Shown piece by piece: positions 27,015-37,618 of a stretch of 64,000 nucleotides of DNA. Numbering within the stretch: the stretch's first letter is position 1; every line of letters starts with the position of its first letter. The notes under the pieces were generated by a model, which worked only from the letters and a program-made list of their open reading frames with translations, had not been told where the DNA came from and searched no databases. The position numbers and the translations under genes are program-made. Source of the DNA: Cavenderia fasciculata (Eukaryota; Evosea; Eumycetozoa; Acytosteliales; Cavenderiaceae); NCBI RefSeq assembly GCF_000203815.1, contig NW_004457736.1:62001-126000 (forward strand), given 5' to 3'.

Positions 27015-27642
27015 TTATTTGCTAACCCAGAGTTGACGAACCGAGTAACCGAAACCAGCACCCTTGGCAATCACAATGAAACCACCAAAAATGACTGCTG
27101 ATGAAATGAGAACGAATGCCTTGCTCAACACTATTATATAATGTTTGTGTTTAAAAAAGTTGTTAGTCATCTTTTTGTTGTAGATAGATCTGTACAGATG
27201 TTGTTCAAACTTGATAGTAGTATCTTTCTTTTACTACCCGATATCATCGATACATACACTTTGGGAACTTTGAATAGATGTAATCATTGACAACCGAGTT
27301 CATACCAAGATAGTAGTGAGCTGGGATAGCAAGAGCAAGGAACGAGTCTGTAACCATTGTGATTTCAGAGGTTGGGAGCATGAGTGATATTGGGAGGAGG
27401 GTGACCAAACCAATAGAGCTGTAGTGATACATGTTGCTCGAAAAGATAGCCTTGCTGGGGTCTGGTAGCTTTCCACCAGCAGCAGAAGCAGCAGAAGTGG
27501 TGCTAGAGTTTCTCTTTGTATTGTTGTTGTTGTTTTTGTCATCGTTGGACAAGACCAATGATGAGTTTGGTTGATAAGTGCCATAGAGTCCTTGCAAGAC
27601 TGATGGCTGAATGCTTGATAATAATCTACCTGACTTTAACAT
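27015..27642 (-). CDS. sdhD: Succinate dehydrogenase membrane anchor subunit D (CybS)
   Basis: Exons 27642-27258 and 27130-27015 (phase-1 junction) encode 166 aa. The N-terminus MLKSGRLLSSIQPSVLQG is a mitochondrial presequence type, followed by an Asn/Ser-rich linker. Three membrane helices include YHYSSIGLVTLLPISLM and DSFLALAIPAHYYLGMNSVV, with the quinone/heme-side signature HYYLGMNSVVNDYI. The third is spliced from exon 2 (FVLISSAVIFGGFIVIAKGAGF). It anchors complex II in the inner mitochondrial membrane and helps form the ubiquinone site. Confidence 0.88.
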
Positions 27643-27834
27643 TTTCTTTCTCTTATCTCTTTGTAAATTTAAAATGAAGATGTTTCAATCACACTCTAAC
27701 TGAAAGCATGAGGAAAATTAAAAAAAATGAAAAAAAAAATAATATGATGATGGGCTCAGTAGTACTTCAAAGTTTTAATTAAAAAGAGAAACATGTAAAC
27801 AACTACAATACTTAACAAATAGATTTATACAACA

Positions 27835-28464
27835 ATGGAAAAGAAATCAGTATTATTTGTTTGTTTAGGCAATATTTGTAGGTAGGTTATTAAATATGGT
27901 TTTATATAATTATACTATAAACTTGAATGACCATTATTATCAACTATTACTGATGTTTAATTCCTCTTCTTCATTAGGTCACCAATGGGAGAGATAGTAT
28001 TTAGAGCATTGGCATTCCAAAGAGGTATTTTAGATGATTTTCATATTGATAGCTGTGGGACTTCTGGTTATCATATCGGAGACAATCCAGATGGTAGAAG
28101 TGTAGAGACTTGTTCTAAATTGATTTCAAGTACCATATCAAGTGAAGCACATCAACATTTCAAATCTCTTCCATTACACAAAGCAAGACAACTTTCAGCC
28201 AAAGATTTCAAAGACTTTGATTACATCTTTGCAATGGATGGAGATAATCTTAAAAATATTCAAAAACTGTACAATCAAACCAACAAGGAAGGTTCAGGAT
28301 TCAAAGCAAAGATTACAAGAATCGGAGAGTATCATTCAGACAAGAAAAAGTTAAATGTAGAAGATCCATATTATGGTAAGATGGATGGTTTCACCGAAAA
28401 CTATAATCAAATTCTTGAAAGTAGTAATAGATTTTTGGATTCCCTTGGTTATGATTCAAAATAA
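27835..28464 (+). CDS. Low molecular weight protein tyrosine phosphatase
   Basis: Exons 27835-27881 and 27978-28464 give 177 aa. The P-loop VCLGNICRS holds the CX5R motif (Cys10, Arg16) and spans the splice junction, where AG|G restores Arg16. The closing VEDPYYG carries the general-acid Asp. The family removes phosphate from phosphotyrosine in the cytosol. The gene is slightly longer than the typical 155-160 aa because of a lysine-rich insertion near FKAKITRIGEYHSDKKKL. It is divergent from SdhD, with about 190 bp between the starts. Confidence 0.93.
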
Positions 28465-28641
28465 ATCAAACAACAATACATATAATATATAATATATTTA
28501 ATTTGGTTGGATAATTAATTTATTTATTTTTGGAAAGGAAGAGGAAGAAGAAGAAGAAGAAAACAACTATATACTTGTTTAAGAGTACTTTATATACTAT
28601 ACTATATAGCTTAGTATATATATATCTACAGAAGAGTTGGC

Positions 28642-31008
28642 TTAGGCAGCAGCAACCTTTGGAACAATCCATTGAATGGTAATATCACCGGTATAGATAT
28701 TTGGTTGATTGAGATAGGCATCCATCTTTTCAGCGGCGGTATCTCCAGCATTTGGAATACCTCTGTTGAATGGGAAACCCATGTCAAGACGGAATGGGTA
28801 TGGCTTGTTATAGGTACCACAGTAGATGTTACCATCACAGCATGATGAAGTACCATCGTTGTAGATGATGATATCGTGACGAGCATCAGTCACTACAACG
28901 CAGAGCTTAAACTTCATACCTTCCTTGCTACCACGTGGAAGGAGTAGGTTACGTGGTAGACCACACTTGCAATAGGTTTCCAAGGTGGTTGATGGGGTGT
29001 TGGAATCTAGACCTTCCCAGTTTCCTGGCCATTCCTCAGTGACTGCTCTTTGGAGAATAGTACTCTCTGAAGATGATCTACTAATAGTATAGGTCTTTTG
29101 TCCCTCTGGAAGAGTAGTGTAGAATTGATCCAAAGCAACCCATTTTCTACGATCTCCATAATCGTCACTTGCAACCACATACACTCTAACAACCACCTTT
29201 TTAAATGTTGCATCTTGATTTTCAACATTAATCTCATAGTTGAATGGTACATGATACAATCTATAAGTATCATAACTATTAATAATTTCATGATCAATAA
29301 TTTCACTCTGAAAAAAAAATAATAGAATAGTATATATTAGTATAAGTACATATTATTATCACTACTTATTTTCCTTTTAACATACTTGTTTATGAGAAAC
29401 TACATGACCATCCTTTTTAATATCAATGATTTGAGATTTCATATAAGTTGACAAATAGTTTTCTTGTGGATTCTTGTTTGGTTGCAAGGATACTTCCAAT
29501 TCTTTGGTGACTGGATTAGTAGAGAGTTGTGGTACATAAGCATTCTTTACAGATACCTTGGATACCTTGAATTGTGGTGGAGCAGTCTCCTCTAGTTTAT
29601 GTGGAATTGATGCAATTTCAAATCTATGGAAAAAGTCTAAAAAAAAGAAAATTAAAAAGGTTAATATAAATATAAATATTACATATCTATCTCTTATATT
29701 ATTTGTATTATTGTATCTTACCATCAAGATGTTTATGCCATCTCCAAAACAATGGGTCACGGAAAGCACCGATAATATCACCCATAATACCAAGGTTATT
29801 TTGTTCATCACCTCTTGTATTGGATACTCTTGCCATTAGATTATGAGCTTGTTTGTTCAAGTTTCCATAGTAGGCCTTGTTTGGTGAACCCATAGTAGCT
29901 TCAAGTGATGATCCAAGATCTGCAATTGTCATTGGAATTTCACTTGTCATCATTGATCCATCTGATGCTGTAATAGTCTAAAAAAACAAAAAGATTAGAT
30001 AATGAGTCATATTATAAATATATATATACTATTTACCTTTTTAAACTTTCTATTTTGAATAGCTTCTAATAATCTTTGTCTCCAAATTTCAAGATCGACT
30101 AAAGAGATGGTATCAAAGGGATGAGTTCCCTTGACATTGTCTTTCATGACTGATCCACTTTGACGAGACACAAATGTGGATAGGAGTGGGTCAAAACTCT
30201 CACCCAAACTGTCTTTGTAGGTGTTTGAACCGAATGGATCAAGGGATTCGATACCAAGTGCAGTTCTTTCACAATCGTAACGGGCAACCATTTGTCTATG
30301 CATAAACACAAACAACTCACCTTGACGATCCTTTAATTTGGCTGGTGTACCATCCAAACTAACACCAAACGATGGATAAGCAGTATGCCAATTCCAATGA
30401 TGTGAATTTAACATTGGATCTTCTCTCCACCATTTTAATAAATCATCCTATAAATAATAAAAAAAACAAAATAAATAATTAATTAGGAGGGAAAGAGAGA
30501 GAGATTTAAATATTTAAATATTTATATTTATATTTATATTACATACAGGATTAGTCCAACGTTTTGGAATAGTTTGATCACAAAAAACATGGTTTGGAGC
30601 AATGACTAGAGCTTGTGGTACTTGTTGTTTGAGGGATTGGAATTGTGGAGCATGATTGATGGCAGTGGCCAAAGAATACTTGATGAGAAGTGGATGAAGA
30701 GCAATGTTTGATAACTTTTCATAGACCAATTCCAATACCTTTCCCATCGACGATGTCTTGTAGATTTGTTTGATGAGAGTATCAGAGTTGACCAAATCCT
30801 GATCGACAAACAATGAAAAGTGTCTCGATGTTGAATGTGCAGTCAGTGGAGCAGCAAAGATTCTTCTAAATACTCCAGCTTCTGAAATATCAGCATCACT
30901 CGAATGTTTGTATTGTTCAACTAGATTCTTAATTTCCAACAATACATCACATCTAGAATATCTTTTTGGGTCTAATCCCAATACACAGTTAACTTTACCA
31001 ACATCCAT
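28642..31008 (-). CDS. Hemocyanin/phenoloxidase superfamily protein
   Basis: Five exons (31008-30547, 30447-30037, 29977-29722, 29636-29386, 29307-28642) encode 681 aa, the usual size of an arthropod hemocyanin subunit. The N-terminal domain is helical. CuA has His171 and His175 in HHWNWHTAYP and His204 in ELFVFMHRQMVARYD. CuB has YYGNLNKQAH, with His336, and His372 in FRDPLFWRWHKHLD; the position normally filled by the first CuB His is Asn332. A C-terminal immunoglobulin-like beta domain follows, with the Cys-containing CKCGLPRNLLLP. No signal peptide is evident, as in prophenoloxidases. Type-3 copper proteins of this fold bind O2 or oxidise phenols; with one ligand changed, activity is uncertain. 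Confidence 0.88.
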
Positions 31009-31729
31009 TATTCAAAAAAAAATATAAATTATAGAGATAATTAATTAGATAGATTATTAGATAGATAGATAGTTATGTTTAAAATAAGAAAATGAAAAAG
31101 AGTTGATGATGACAGAATAGAATAAGAGATAGAGAAGATATTGTTATTATTGTTAATGAAGAGAGAAGAGAAGATGTTGATGTTGTCATTCAATTTTGAA
31201 GGAAGGGGTTGTTTGTTGGGATAGAGTGGTGATTAAACAACCACAGTTATACCTCTCTTTGCTCATAGCTAGAATAGGGATAGGGTAGCTTTTCATACCC
31301 TCCCCTTCTCTCTATTTCATATTAATGGGGGGGTTGTGTCAATCAATCAAATCTGTTCACCCCCCCCAATCATTTTGCTAGTGGTTATTTTATATTCATT
31401 CATTCTATTGGGTGGTTGTTTTATTTTCAACTCTCGAAAAGGAAGTGAAGTTATAACGGCTTATTATTATTATTATTATCATTATCTATTCTATGTCGCA
31501 GCAGAAGATAAGAATAAACGACGACGTCAAAGGTTCAGAGATGATAGAACAATGACTTTAAATCGATGGGTACCTAGGTCACGTCACTCGTACTATAGAG
31601 GTTCCAGAAATAACCAAGATGAATGAAAAAAAAAAGAAGACTAAAATGAGTTTATTGCAGTCTAGATATTAGTACGATACATATATTACATCTACTGTAT
31701 TAGTTTGAACAAGATATATATATATATAT
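31009..31729. other. Divergent promoter region
   Basis: This region lies between the hemocyanin-like gene (-) and the next + strand gene. It has a (GATA)n-like stretch near 31045-31072, G/C homopolymer runs at about 31326-31331 and 31361-31367, a (TTA)n tract near 31462-31480, and a (TA)n tract just before the next start. A short basic open frame at about 31498-31626 is unconvincing. Confidence 0.5.
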
Positions 31730-33002
31730 ATGTCAAGCTCATTGTAAGTAAACCATGTTCACTAAAGAGAGTAAAAAGTAATAACTTATTTACATTGTCT
31801 TTTAAGTGATTCAAAGGAATTTAATTCTTTTCCTATATATGTTTACTTTTCATTGGACAAGGACATTAACACACCTGAATATGTCAATCCTGCATGGGAA
31901 CATGGAGGAAAAGAGAAATTGCTAGAAGCATTTAGAAAGGAATACAAAGATGATTTGTGTAATCCCGATCTAGACACTGAACCAAATATGTATGGTCAGA
32001 TATTAGAACTTGAACACAAGATAGTAGAGAGATTTCATAGATCTCATGAATGGTTATTAGCATATGCCATCTCTTCTAAAACCTTTAATCCATGCAAGTT
32101 TACACATGAAACCAAATCAATCTATTTGCAAACAAAAGATGAATATTCAACCTACAAAAGAAGATTAGATGATCCAAACATTACTTCAAATGGTTTAGTT
32201 CAAAAGCAACCCTCTACTTTTGTATGTAAACTAAAGAAAGAAAACAAAGAACCAACCAACTAACCAATTCCCCTATCCAAATCTATCTATATTTAGACAA
32301 TAGTTTACCAATATGATGACATTAAAAATGCAGAACTGATACCAGTATTTATGGGTATAGTACAAGCAAATGAAACTATTCAACAAGTTGTAATAAGAAC
32401 ATCATCATTTGAAAATGGATTGTTGGAGATTGTTGAATATGATTTGAGATATATCAAGTAAGTTAAATCAAAAAAAAAAAGAAAGAAAATAGGTTGTTTA
32501 ATGTTAACATGCATGTTTATATTGATCAATCAACCTATTTATTGATAGAGTACAAAAATTATCACTTAAATATCAAGCTAATAATATAACAGTACCAAGT
32601 ATAACATTGGCACCTTTAATTGTAAATATGAAAACAATTACTATCAATCCAAAGACAGAAGTGATAAAGAGTTTTAATTCTTCTACACTGGATTTCAAAT
32701 TTCCTCTTCGTACTATTAAATCACCTGCCAATAATGCATTGGTCAATGAAACATATGATAGTGATTTACATGTTACGCAATTATACGTTCAGATAGAAGA
32801 GGGTATTGAGGCGTATCGAAGACTTTCAGTTAGACAAGGACTTGGATTCACAGTCCAACTTTTAAAAAAACTTATTGCAGAAAGGATTGGTATAGACAAT
32901 AATAATATTGATTCATTATTTATGCATGATAATCCTCATGATCCAATCACCGATAAAACTATAATATTTAATCATTCAAGAATAAATATATCTTTAAAAT
33001 AA
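31730..33002 (+). CDS. Unrecognised dictyostelid protein
   Basis: My model has four exons: 31730-31743, 31807-32221, 32297-32457 and 32549-33002, giving 347 aa. The 14-nt first exon (ATGTCAAGCTCATT) followed by GTAAGT and a TTTTAAG acceptor is the only way I find to give the second exon an in-frame Met. The result starts MSSSFDSKEFNSFPIYVYF. No domain is recognised. The middle has the beta-rich TIVYQYDDIKNAELIPVF and the C-terminal third has VTQLYVQIEEGIEAYRRLSV. It is soluble-looking with no signal peptide or membrane helix. Confidence is higher for exons 2-4 than for the start. Confidence 0.7.
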
Positions 33003-33653
33003 ATGTATTGTAAAACAAAAAAATACTGTATAGATGAATCTTTATATAATACAATAATGAACTCTTTCCACTTGACTTATGAGTTGAATTTGGTTGGTTG
33101 GTTGCCAAGACATGAATTCGATTGAATTGGTGCGATCTACTGGACAACACATTTCCCTGGTCTATGGGACTTCATCTTGTAAGATCGAAATAGAGAGAAA
33201 GCCAAGAACATTGTCTCTTTGAAGTTTGGCCTTTCAGTGGGTCTTGCAAACAGATAGAGTAGTTTCTATAGATGGGTGAAAATGGAATGAAAAGAAATCG
33301 AAGGATATTAATAAAAAAAAGGTCAGACATTTATCTTTTCAACTGGGAAATTTATAAATATTTACCATAACGTGTTCCGATGTGTTTGGTTTCGACTTCT
33401 TACCAAACGTCAACTGGACTCTTTTGGATTTCGGTGGTTTGCACCCACCTATGTCAAAAAAAATTTTGAAAAACTTGAGATCATGTGTGGCATTTGAACA
33501 AAAAAAAACATGGGGAAGTAAAATGTATTTATATTTATATTAGAATGAATGGAAAGAATACCTTTTCATTCGAACAAGAAAACTTTTTATTCATTAATAT
33601 TTATGAAGAAAGATGTGTGTATGTTGGGAAAGGATGAGAGAGAGAGAATGAAT
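33003..33653. other. Convergent spacer containing an inverted exon copy
   Basis: This spacer lies between the unrecognised gene (+) and the S28 peptidase (-). Its centre (33372-33441) is a perfect inverted copy of part of the S28 last exon, listed separately. The rest, 33090-33300, is mixed-composition DNA with no recognisable open frame. Confidence 0.7.
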
Positions 33654-33957
33654 TTAATTTTGTGAAAGGAAAGATTGGATTTGTTGACCAATGATGGTTT
33701 GGGCTGGGGCCAAGGTGGATGGTGAGACACCGGCGGTTGGCATCATCATATCGGCACAATGAGCAGTACCGTGGATCAAAATAGTTTCAGTGTTTTCACC
33801 GGCAGCTGGGAAGGAGGCGGTGATACCGAGTGAGTGCCATGGATCAATGTCACCGTTGACATAGATGACATTTGAGGTGACTGGGTTCAAACCACCGAAA
33901 TCCAAAAGAGTCCAGTTGACGTTTGGTAAGAAGTCGAAACCAAACACATCGGAACAC
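33372..33957. repeat. Perfect 70-bp inverted repeat: S28 exon and its copy
   Basis: Bases 33372-33441 (+) equal, without mismatch, the reverse complement of 33888-33957, which lies in the last coding exon of the S28 gene. A further ACCCA matches after one mismatch. The arms are separated by 446 bases that include the gene's stop and 3' end. A transcript that ran from the gene through 33372 could fold on itself. The copy carries no intron and no other part of the gene. Confidence 0.95.
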
Positions 33958-35422
33958 TGTTGGATTTGGAACTCGAGTGGGAAGAGGTTACCAAATGGTT
34001 GGTTTGGTGAATCAGAAGTTTGGTAGAAACCAAATTGAGCACAGGTTTGGAAGAACCATTGACGACCACCAACAATGTTTTGGTCGTTGGTAACATTGGT
34101 GAGTTCAGAAATCATGGTATCATAAGATACATCCAAAGTTTCACCTTGAGCATATTGATTCCAGATGGCAATGTAATTGGTGAGTGCATCATTTGATGAA
34201 TCAGTCATAGTTTGACATAACTAAAATAAAAATAAACATTTTAACATATGTTAATATTAACATAATAATAGTTTGAGATATATATATATTAAAACTTACA
34301 GTTTCAACAGATGGACCAACTTCTTCGAGATTGTATTGAACAACACCCATAAAGTTACCAGCAAGAGATTGCATAAAGTTGGCAACATCATTTTGAGATT
34401 CCAAGGCTGGGAAGAGGTTGAACATGTCAGAGACAGTTTCCAAACCGTTTGGTTGTGACAATAAAGCTTGAATCTTTTGAGTTGCTTGAGCAATGTTTGA
34501 AACACATTGTTGTCCATTGGTTGCGGTCACTAATAAAAAAAGAATAAGAAAGAAGTTAGTAAAATACAAATAGATTTTTTTTGAGCAAGATATTATGTTG
34601 TTGTTGTTGTTGTTGTTGTTTTAGACATACACAAAGAGTTTTGAACAACTTCCAAATATTGGTAAAAGTTGACTTCAGCATTGACTGGACCAGATGAAGC
34701 GACGGTGTAGTCGACGAGGTTTGGATACTTGATACGGAACCAAGAGGTGAGACAACCAGAGTATGAACCACCGAAACTGACCCACTTGGAGGTAGCTGGA
34801 ACGTTGAAGGTGACGGCAACAAACTCACGGAAGGCAGCATTGTCGGCAAGTGCTTGTTGTGGAGTGAGATAGGCGAGGTTGTCAGTTGAAAGATCATCAG
34901 TAGCAAAACTGGCACCATAGTATCTGTGTTCGAGAGAGATGATGAGTGCGTTTGATTGTTGAGCCCAGTTTACAAATTGTAATCCAGTGACTGTAGCCAA
35001 TGACATTGGACCTTCACCATTGATCATGATGAATACTGGTCCTTTACCATTCCAATATTGATCATTGATAACATATCTTTGTTGGAAGGTTTGTTGATTG
35101 ATAGTGTTGAAATGGTCGAGTCTCTATATATATTGTTAATTGATTGAATTGAAGTTAGTTATCATCATTCATATGATCAGTATACTACTACCATATCTAT
35201 CATATGATAGATCTATATATATATTAAATGACAACATACTTGAGTGAACCATTGGTATTGAATTGATCTTAACAAATGTTTTTCTGAACGAGCAAAGAGA
35301 GCTTCGTCAGTTAACTTGTTGTAGATACTGAGGTCAGAGTGCCATCTGAATGGACGACGAGCACTAGCCAATGCTACGACCGATAATAATACTAATAATG
35401 CTAATAATACTGTTCTGTTCAT
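33654..35422 (-). CDS. Secreted S28-family serine carboxypeptidase
   Basis: Exons 35422-35240, 35123-34631, 34529-34300 and 34220-33654 encode 490 aa. A signal peptide is clear (residues 1-21, LLALLVLLSVVALASA). The family start RLDHFN is followed by the nucleophile elbow GGSYSG (Ser181), Asp428 in NGDIDPWH and His456 in HGTAHCADM. The order and spacing match lysosomal Pro-X carboxypeptidase and dipeptidyl peptidase II. It probably acts in lysosomes or is secreted, trimming peptides after proline. The gene has four exons with consistent phases. Confidence 0.95.
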
Positions 35423-36378
35423 CTTTTTGAGTGAGAATTGAATGTTTATTATCTCTTTGTCTTTGTCTTTTTAGATAAGATAGAAATAGAAATGAATTTG
35501 ATGAATTGATCGAGTGATGAGCTGTCTCTATTTAAATGAGATCATCCAAAGACAAGTCTCTCCCAATCCAGTACTGACAGATTTTTACGATAAAAACTGG
35601 CGAGAATGTTCAGCTGATCTTTCGCAACAATCAAGATATGAAATGCTGGTGACATCAAAAGTATCATAGAGTACTCGATCATTAAATATAGGTCTTTACT
35701 TTAAATTTCCTATTTTTCATTCATCTTGGTATCGGACAGACAGACCTACTTCAATTACATTGCAGTGATCGAGGAGAGGAGATCATCCCCTACACCTCAT
35801 CATCATCCTACTTTAGAGACCACAACATAGAAGTAGTCGACAACTTTTCCACTCGGAATGAACCTCATCTCCTAGTTATACTGTTGTATACGAGACTCTA
35901 AATACTCGATTGTTACGTAATTAGTAGTCATGACTGTCACTTTAATACTTTGAATTCAAGCACAACCATGACATAACAATCGGACCATCCATCGAAGAAA
36001 GGTAGATCTAATGATCGAGTACTATTTCAATCAATACTTCTTTAGAATAGTAGGCATCATTGATGATTACAACTACTTTTCAATTGATAACCTATGGTTA
36101 TTAATAGAAAACTGGAAACTACTATGAATAATCAATATTATTATTTTTTTGTATTTTGGTTGTAGGGTTAATACAAGTATCAATATTCTTCTATCTTTTT
36201 TTTTTGAGCCACTTTCAATTTGATGGTTCATTGAATTTGCAATTAATATTAAATGACAGGAGGAGAGGATATTTTTTATTCATTTTTTGGTCATCCCATC
36301 TATCTTGATTCAAAGGCTTTGTTGTTTAATTTATTTTAAAGAGACTCTCTATCTATCTTATCTATTTTAATTGTAATA
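35423..36378. promoter_or_regulatory. Divergent promoter region with a 15-bp inverted repeat
   Basis: This region lies between the S28 gene (-) and the coactosin-like gene (+). A perfect 15-bp inverted pair (agtactcgatcatta 35670-35684; complement 36009-36023) encloses 324 bases of fairly GC-rich, non-coding sequence. No open frame is convincing. T runs near 36145-36210 precede the next start. Confidence 0.5.
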
Positions 36379-37488
36379 ATGTCAAAAGTATCAGGAGCAG
36401 GAAACCAACAATCGGTGATATTCATACATCGGGTCATCCAACCAACTGGATCTTGGTTGGTTATGATGGTTCTCCAAATCAAATAAAGTTGATTGGTTCT
36501 GGTAATGGAGGTGTAAACGAGTTGGCTCAACATCTAGATGACTCTATTATGGCCTATGGAATTGCTAGAGTTGTCGATAAAGTTGATGGTATTCCAACTG
36601 ATAGATATGCATATATTACTTGGATTGGTCAAGGTGTTAAAGTATGTTAAAAACAAATTAAGTCATTCAAAAACACAATCATTGATTAATATTAATTAAT
36701 TAATTAATTCTTTTTCTTTCTAGGGAATGGATAAAGCAAGATATGGAACAAATAAAGCACATATTACAAAGTTACTTGGTCATTATAACATTGAAATAGC
36801 TGCTGATCAAAGATCTGATATTACAGAGACTGAAGTGATGAATAGAATTCAAGATGCTTCTGGATCACGTGATAGAACAGGTGAGGTTAAAAAGGCCAAT
36901 ACTACCTATGGCAATGTATCATCACTCAAGAATCCAACCACCACCACTGTAAAGGTTCCAGGTGCCAATACTTCCTCTGTAGGATTGACCTTTTCAGACG
37001 AGTTGGCATCCATTGTCCAAGAAGTAAAGGATGGTAAGAACCAGACCAATTGGATGTTGATTGGATACCAAGGCAAGGAATCATTGGTCTTTGTTGCAAA
37101 GGGAACTGGAGGTGTAGATGAACTAGCCCAACATCTTAGTGATACCCAAGCATACTATGGTATTGTAAAGACGGCCGATCAAATCGATCAAAGTGTTACC
37201 TATAAATACGGTCAAATTAATTTTGTTGGTGTTAATGTTAGTCCATTATTAAAAGGTCGTATTACTTCTCATAAAGGTACCATTGATAAATTCTTTTCTG
37301 TATGTATTGAAAACTAAAAAAAAAAAAACAAAAGATTAATTTTACATTTAATTAATATTAAATTAATACTATTTCTTTTCTATATCAATTTTCTATAGCC
37401 AGTTCATGTTGTAATCAATGGTGAACAACAATCTGAAATTACAGATTCAATCTTTCAAAATAAAGTTAAAGCATTGAAGGGTAATTAA
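36379..37488 (+). CDS. Two-domain coactosin/ADF-like actin-binding protein
   Basis: Clear exons are (start region)-36641, 36724-37299 and 37399-37488. Two ADF-H/coactosin-like domains lie in tandem: the first has TNWILVGYDGS and GGVNELAQHL, the second TNWMLIGYQGK and GGVDELAQHL. They are joined by a Thr/Lys/Asn-rich linker. Coactosin-type domains bind F-actin and oppose capping. The start is odd: ATG at 36379 reads MSKVSGAGNQQS and then leaves the frame, whereas the domain frame has no Met before residue GDIHTSGHPTNW. A one-base frameshift near 36405-36415, an assembly error, or an upstream exon I cannot see would explain it. Confidence 0.75.
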
Positions 37489-37618
37489 ATTTAAATTTAA
37501 TTTAATTATATCCATAAAACCCAATGTAATGTAAATTTCATCATCCTAGATTCCAATTACGTTTTGTTTGTTTGTTTGTTTGTTTGTGTGTGTACAAATT
37601 CATTCATTTTATTTCTAT

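Noticed and set aside
31336-31626. Basic open frame with hydrophobic start before the unrecognised gene
   Set aside because: It starts on a non-ATG codon, runs through homopolymer spacer and matches no family; an ATG frame inside it is only 20 codons.
33003-33371. Possible further gene fragments in the convergent spacer
   Set aside because: I compared it by eye with the neighbouring exons and found no match beyond 33372-33441.
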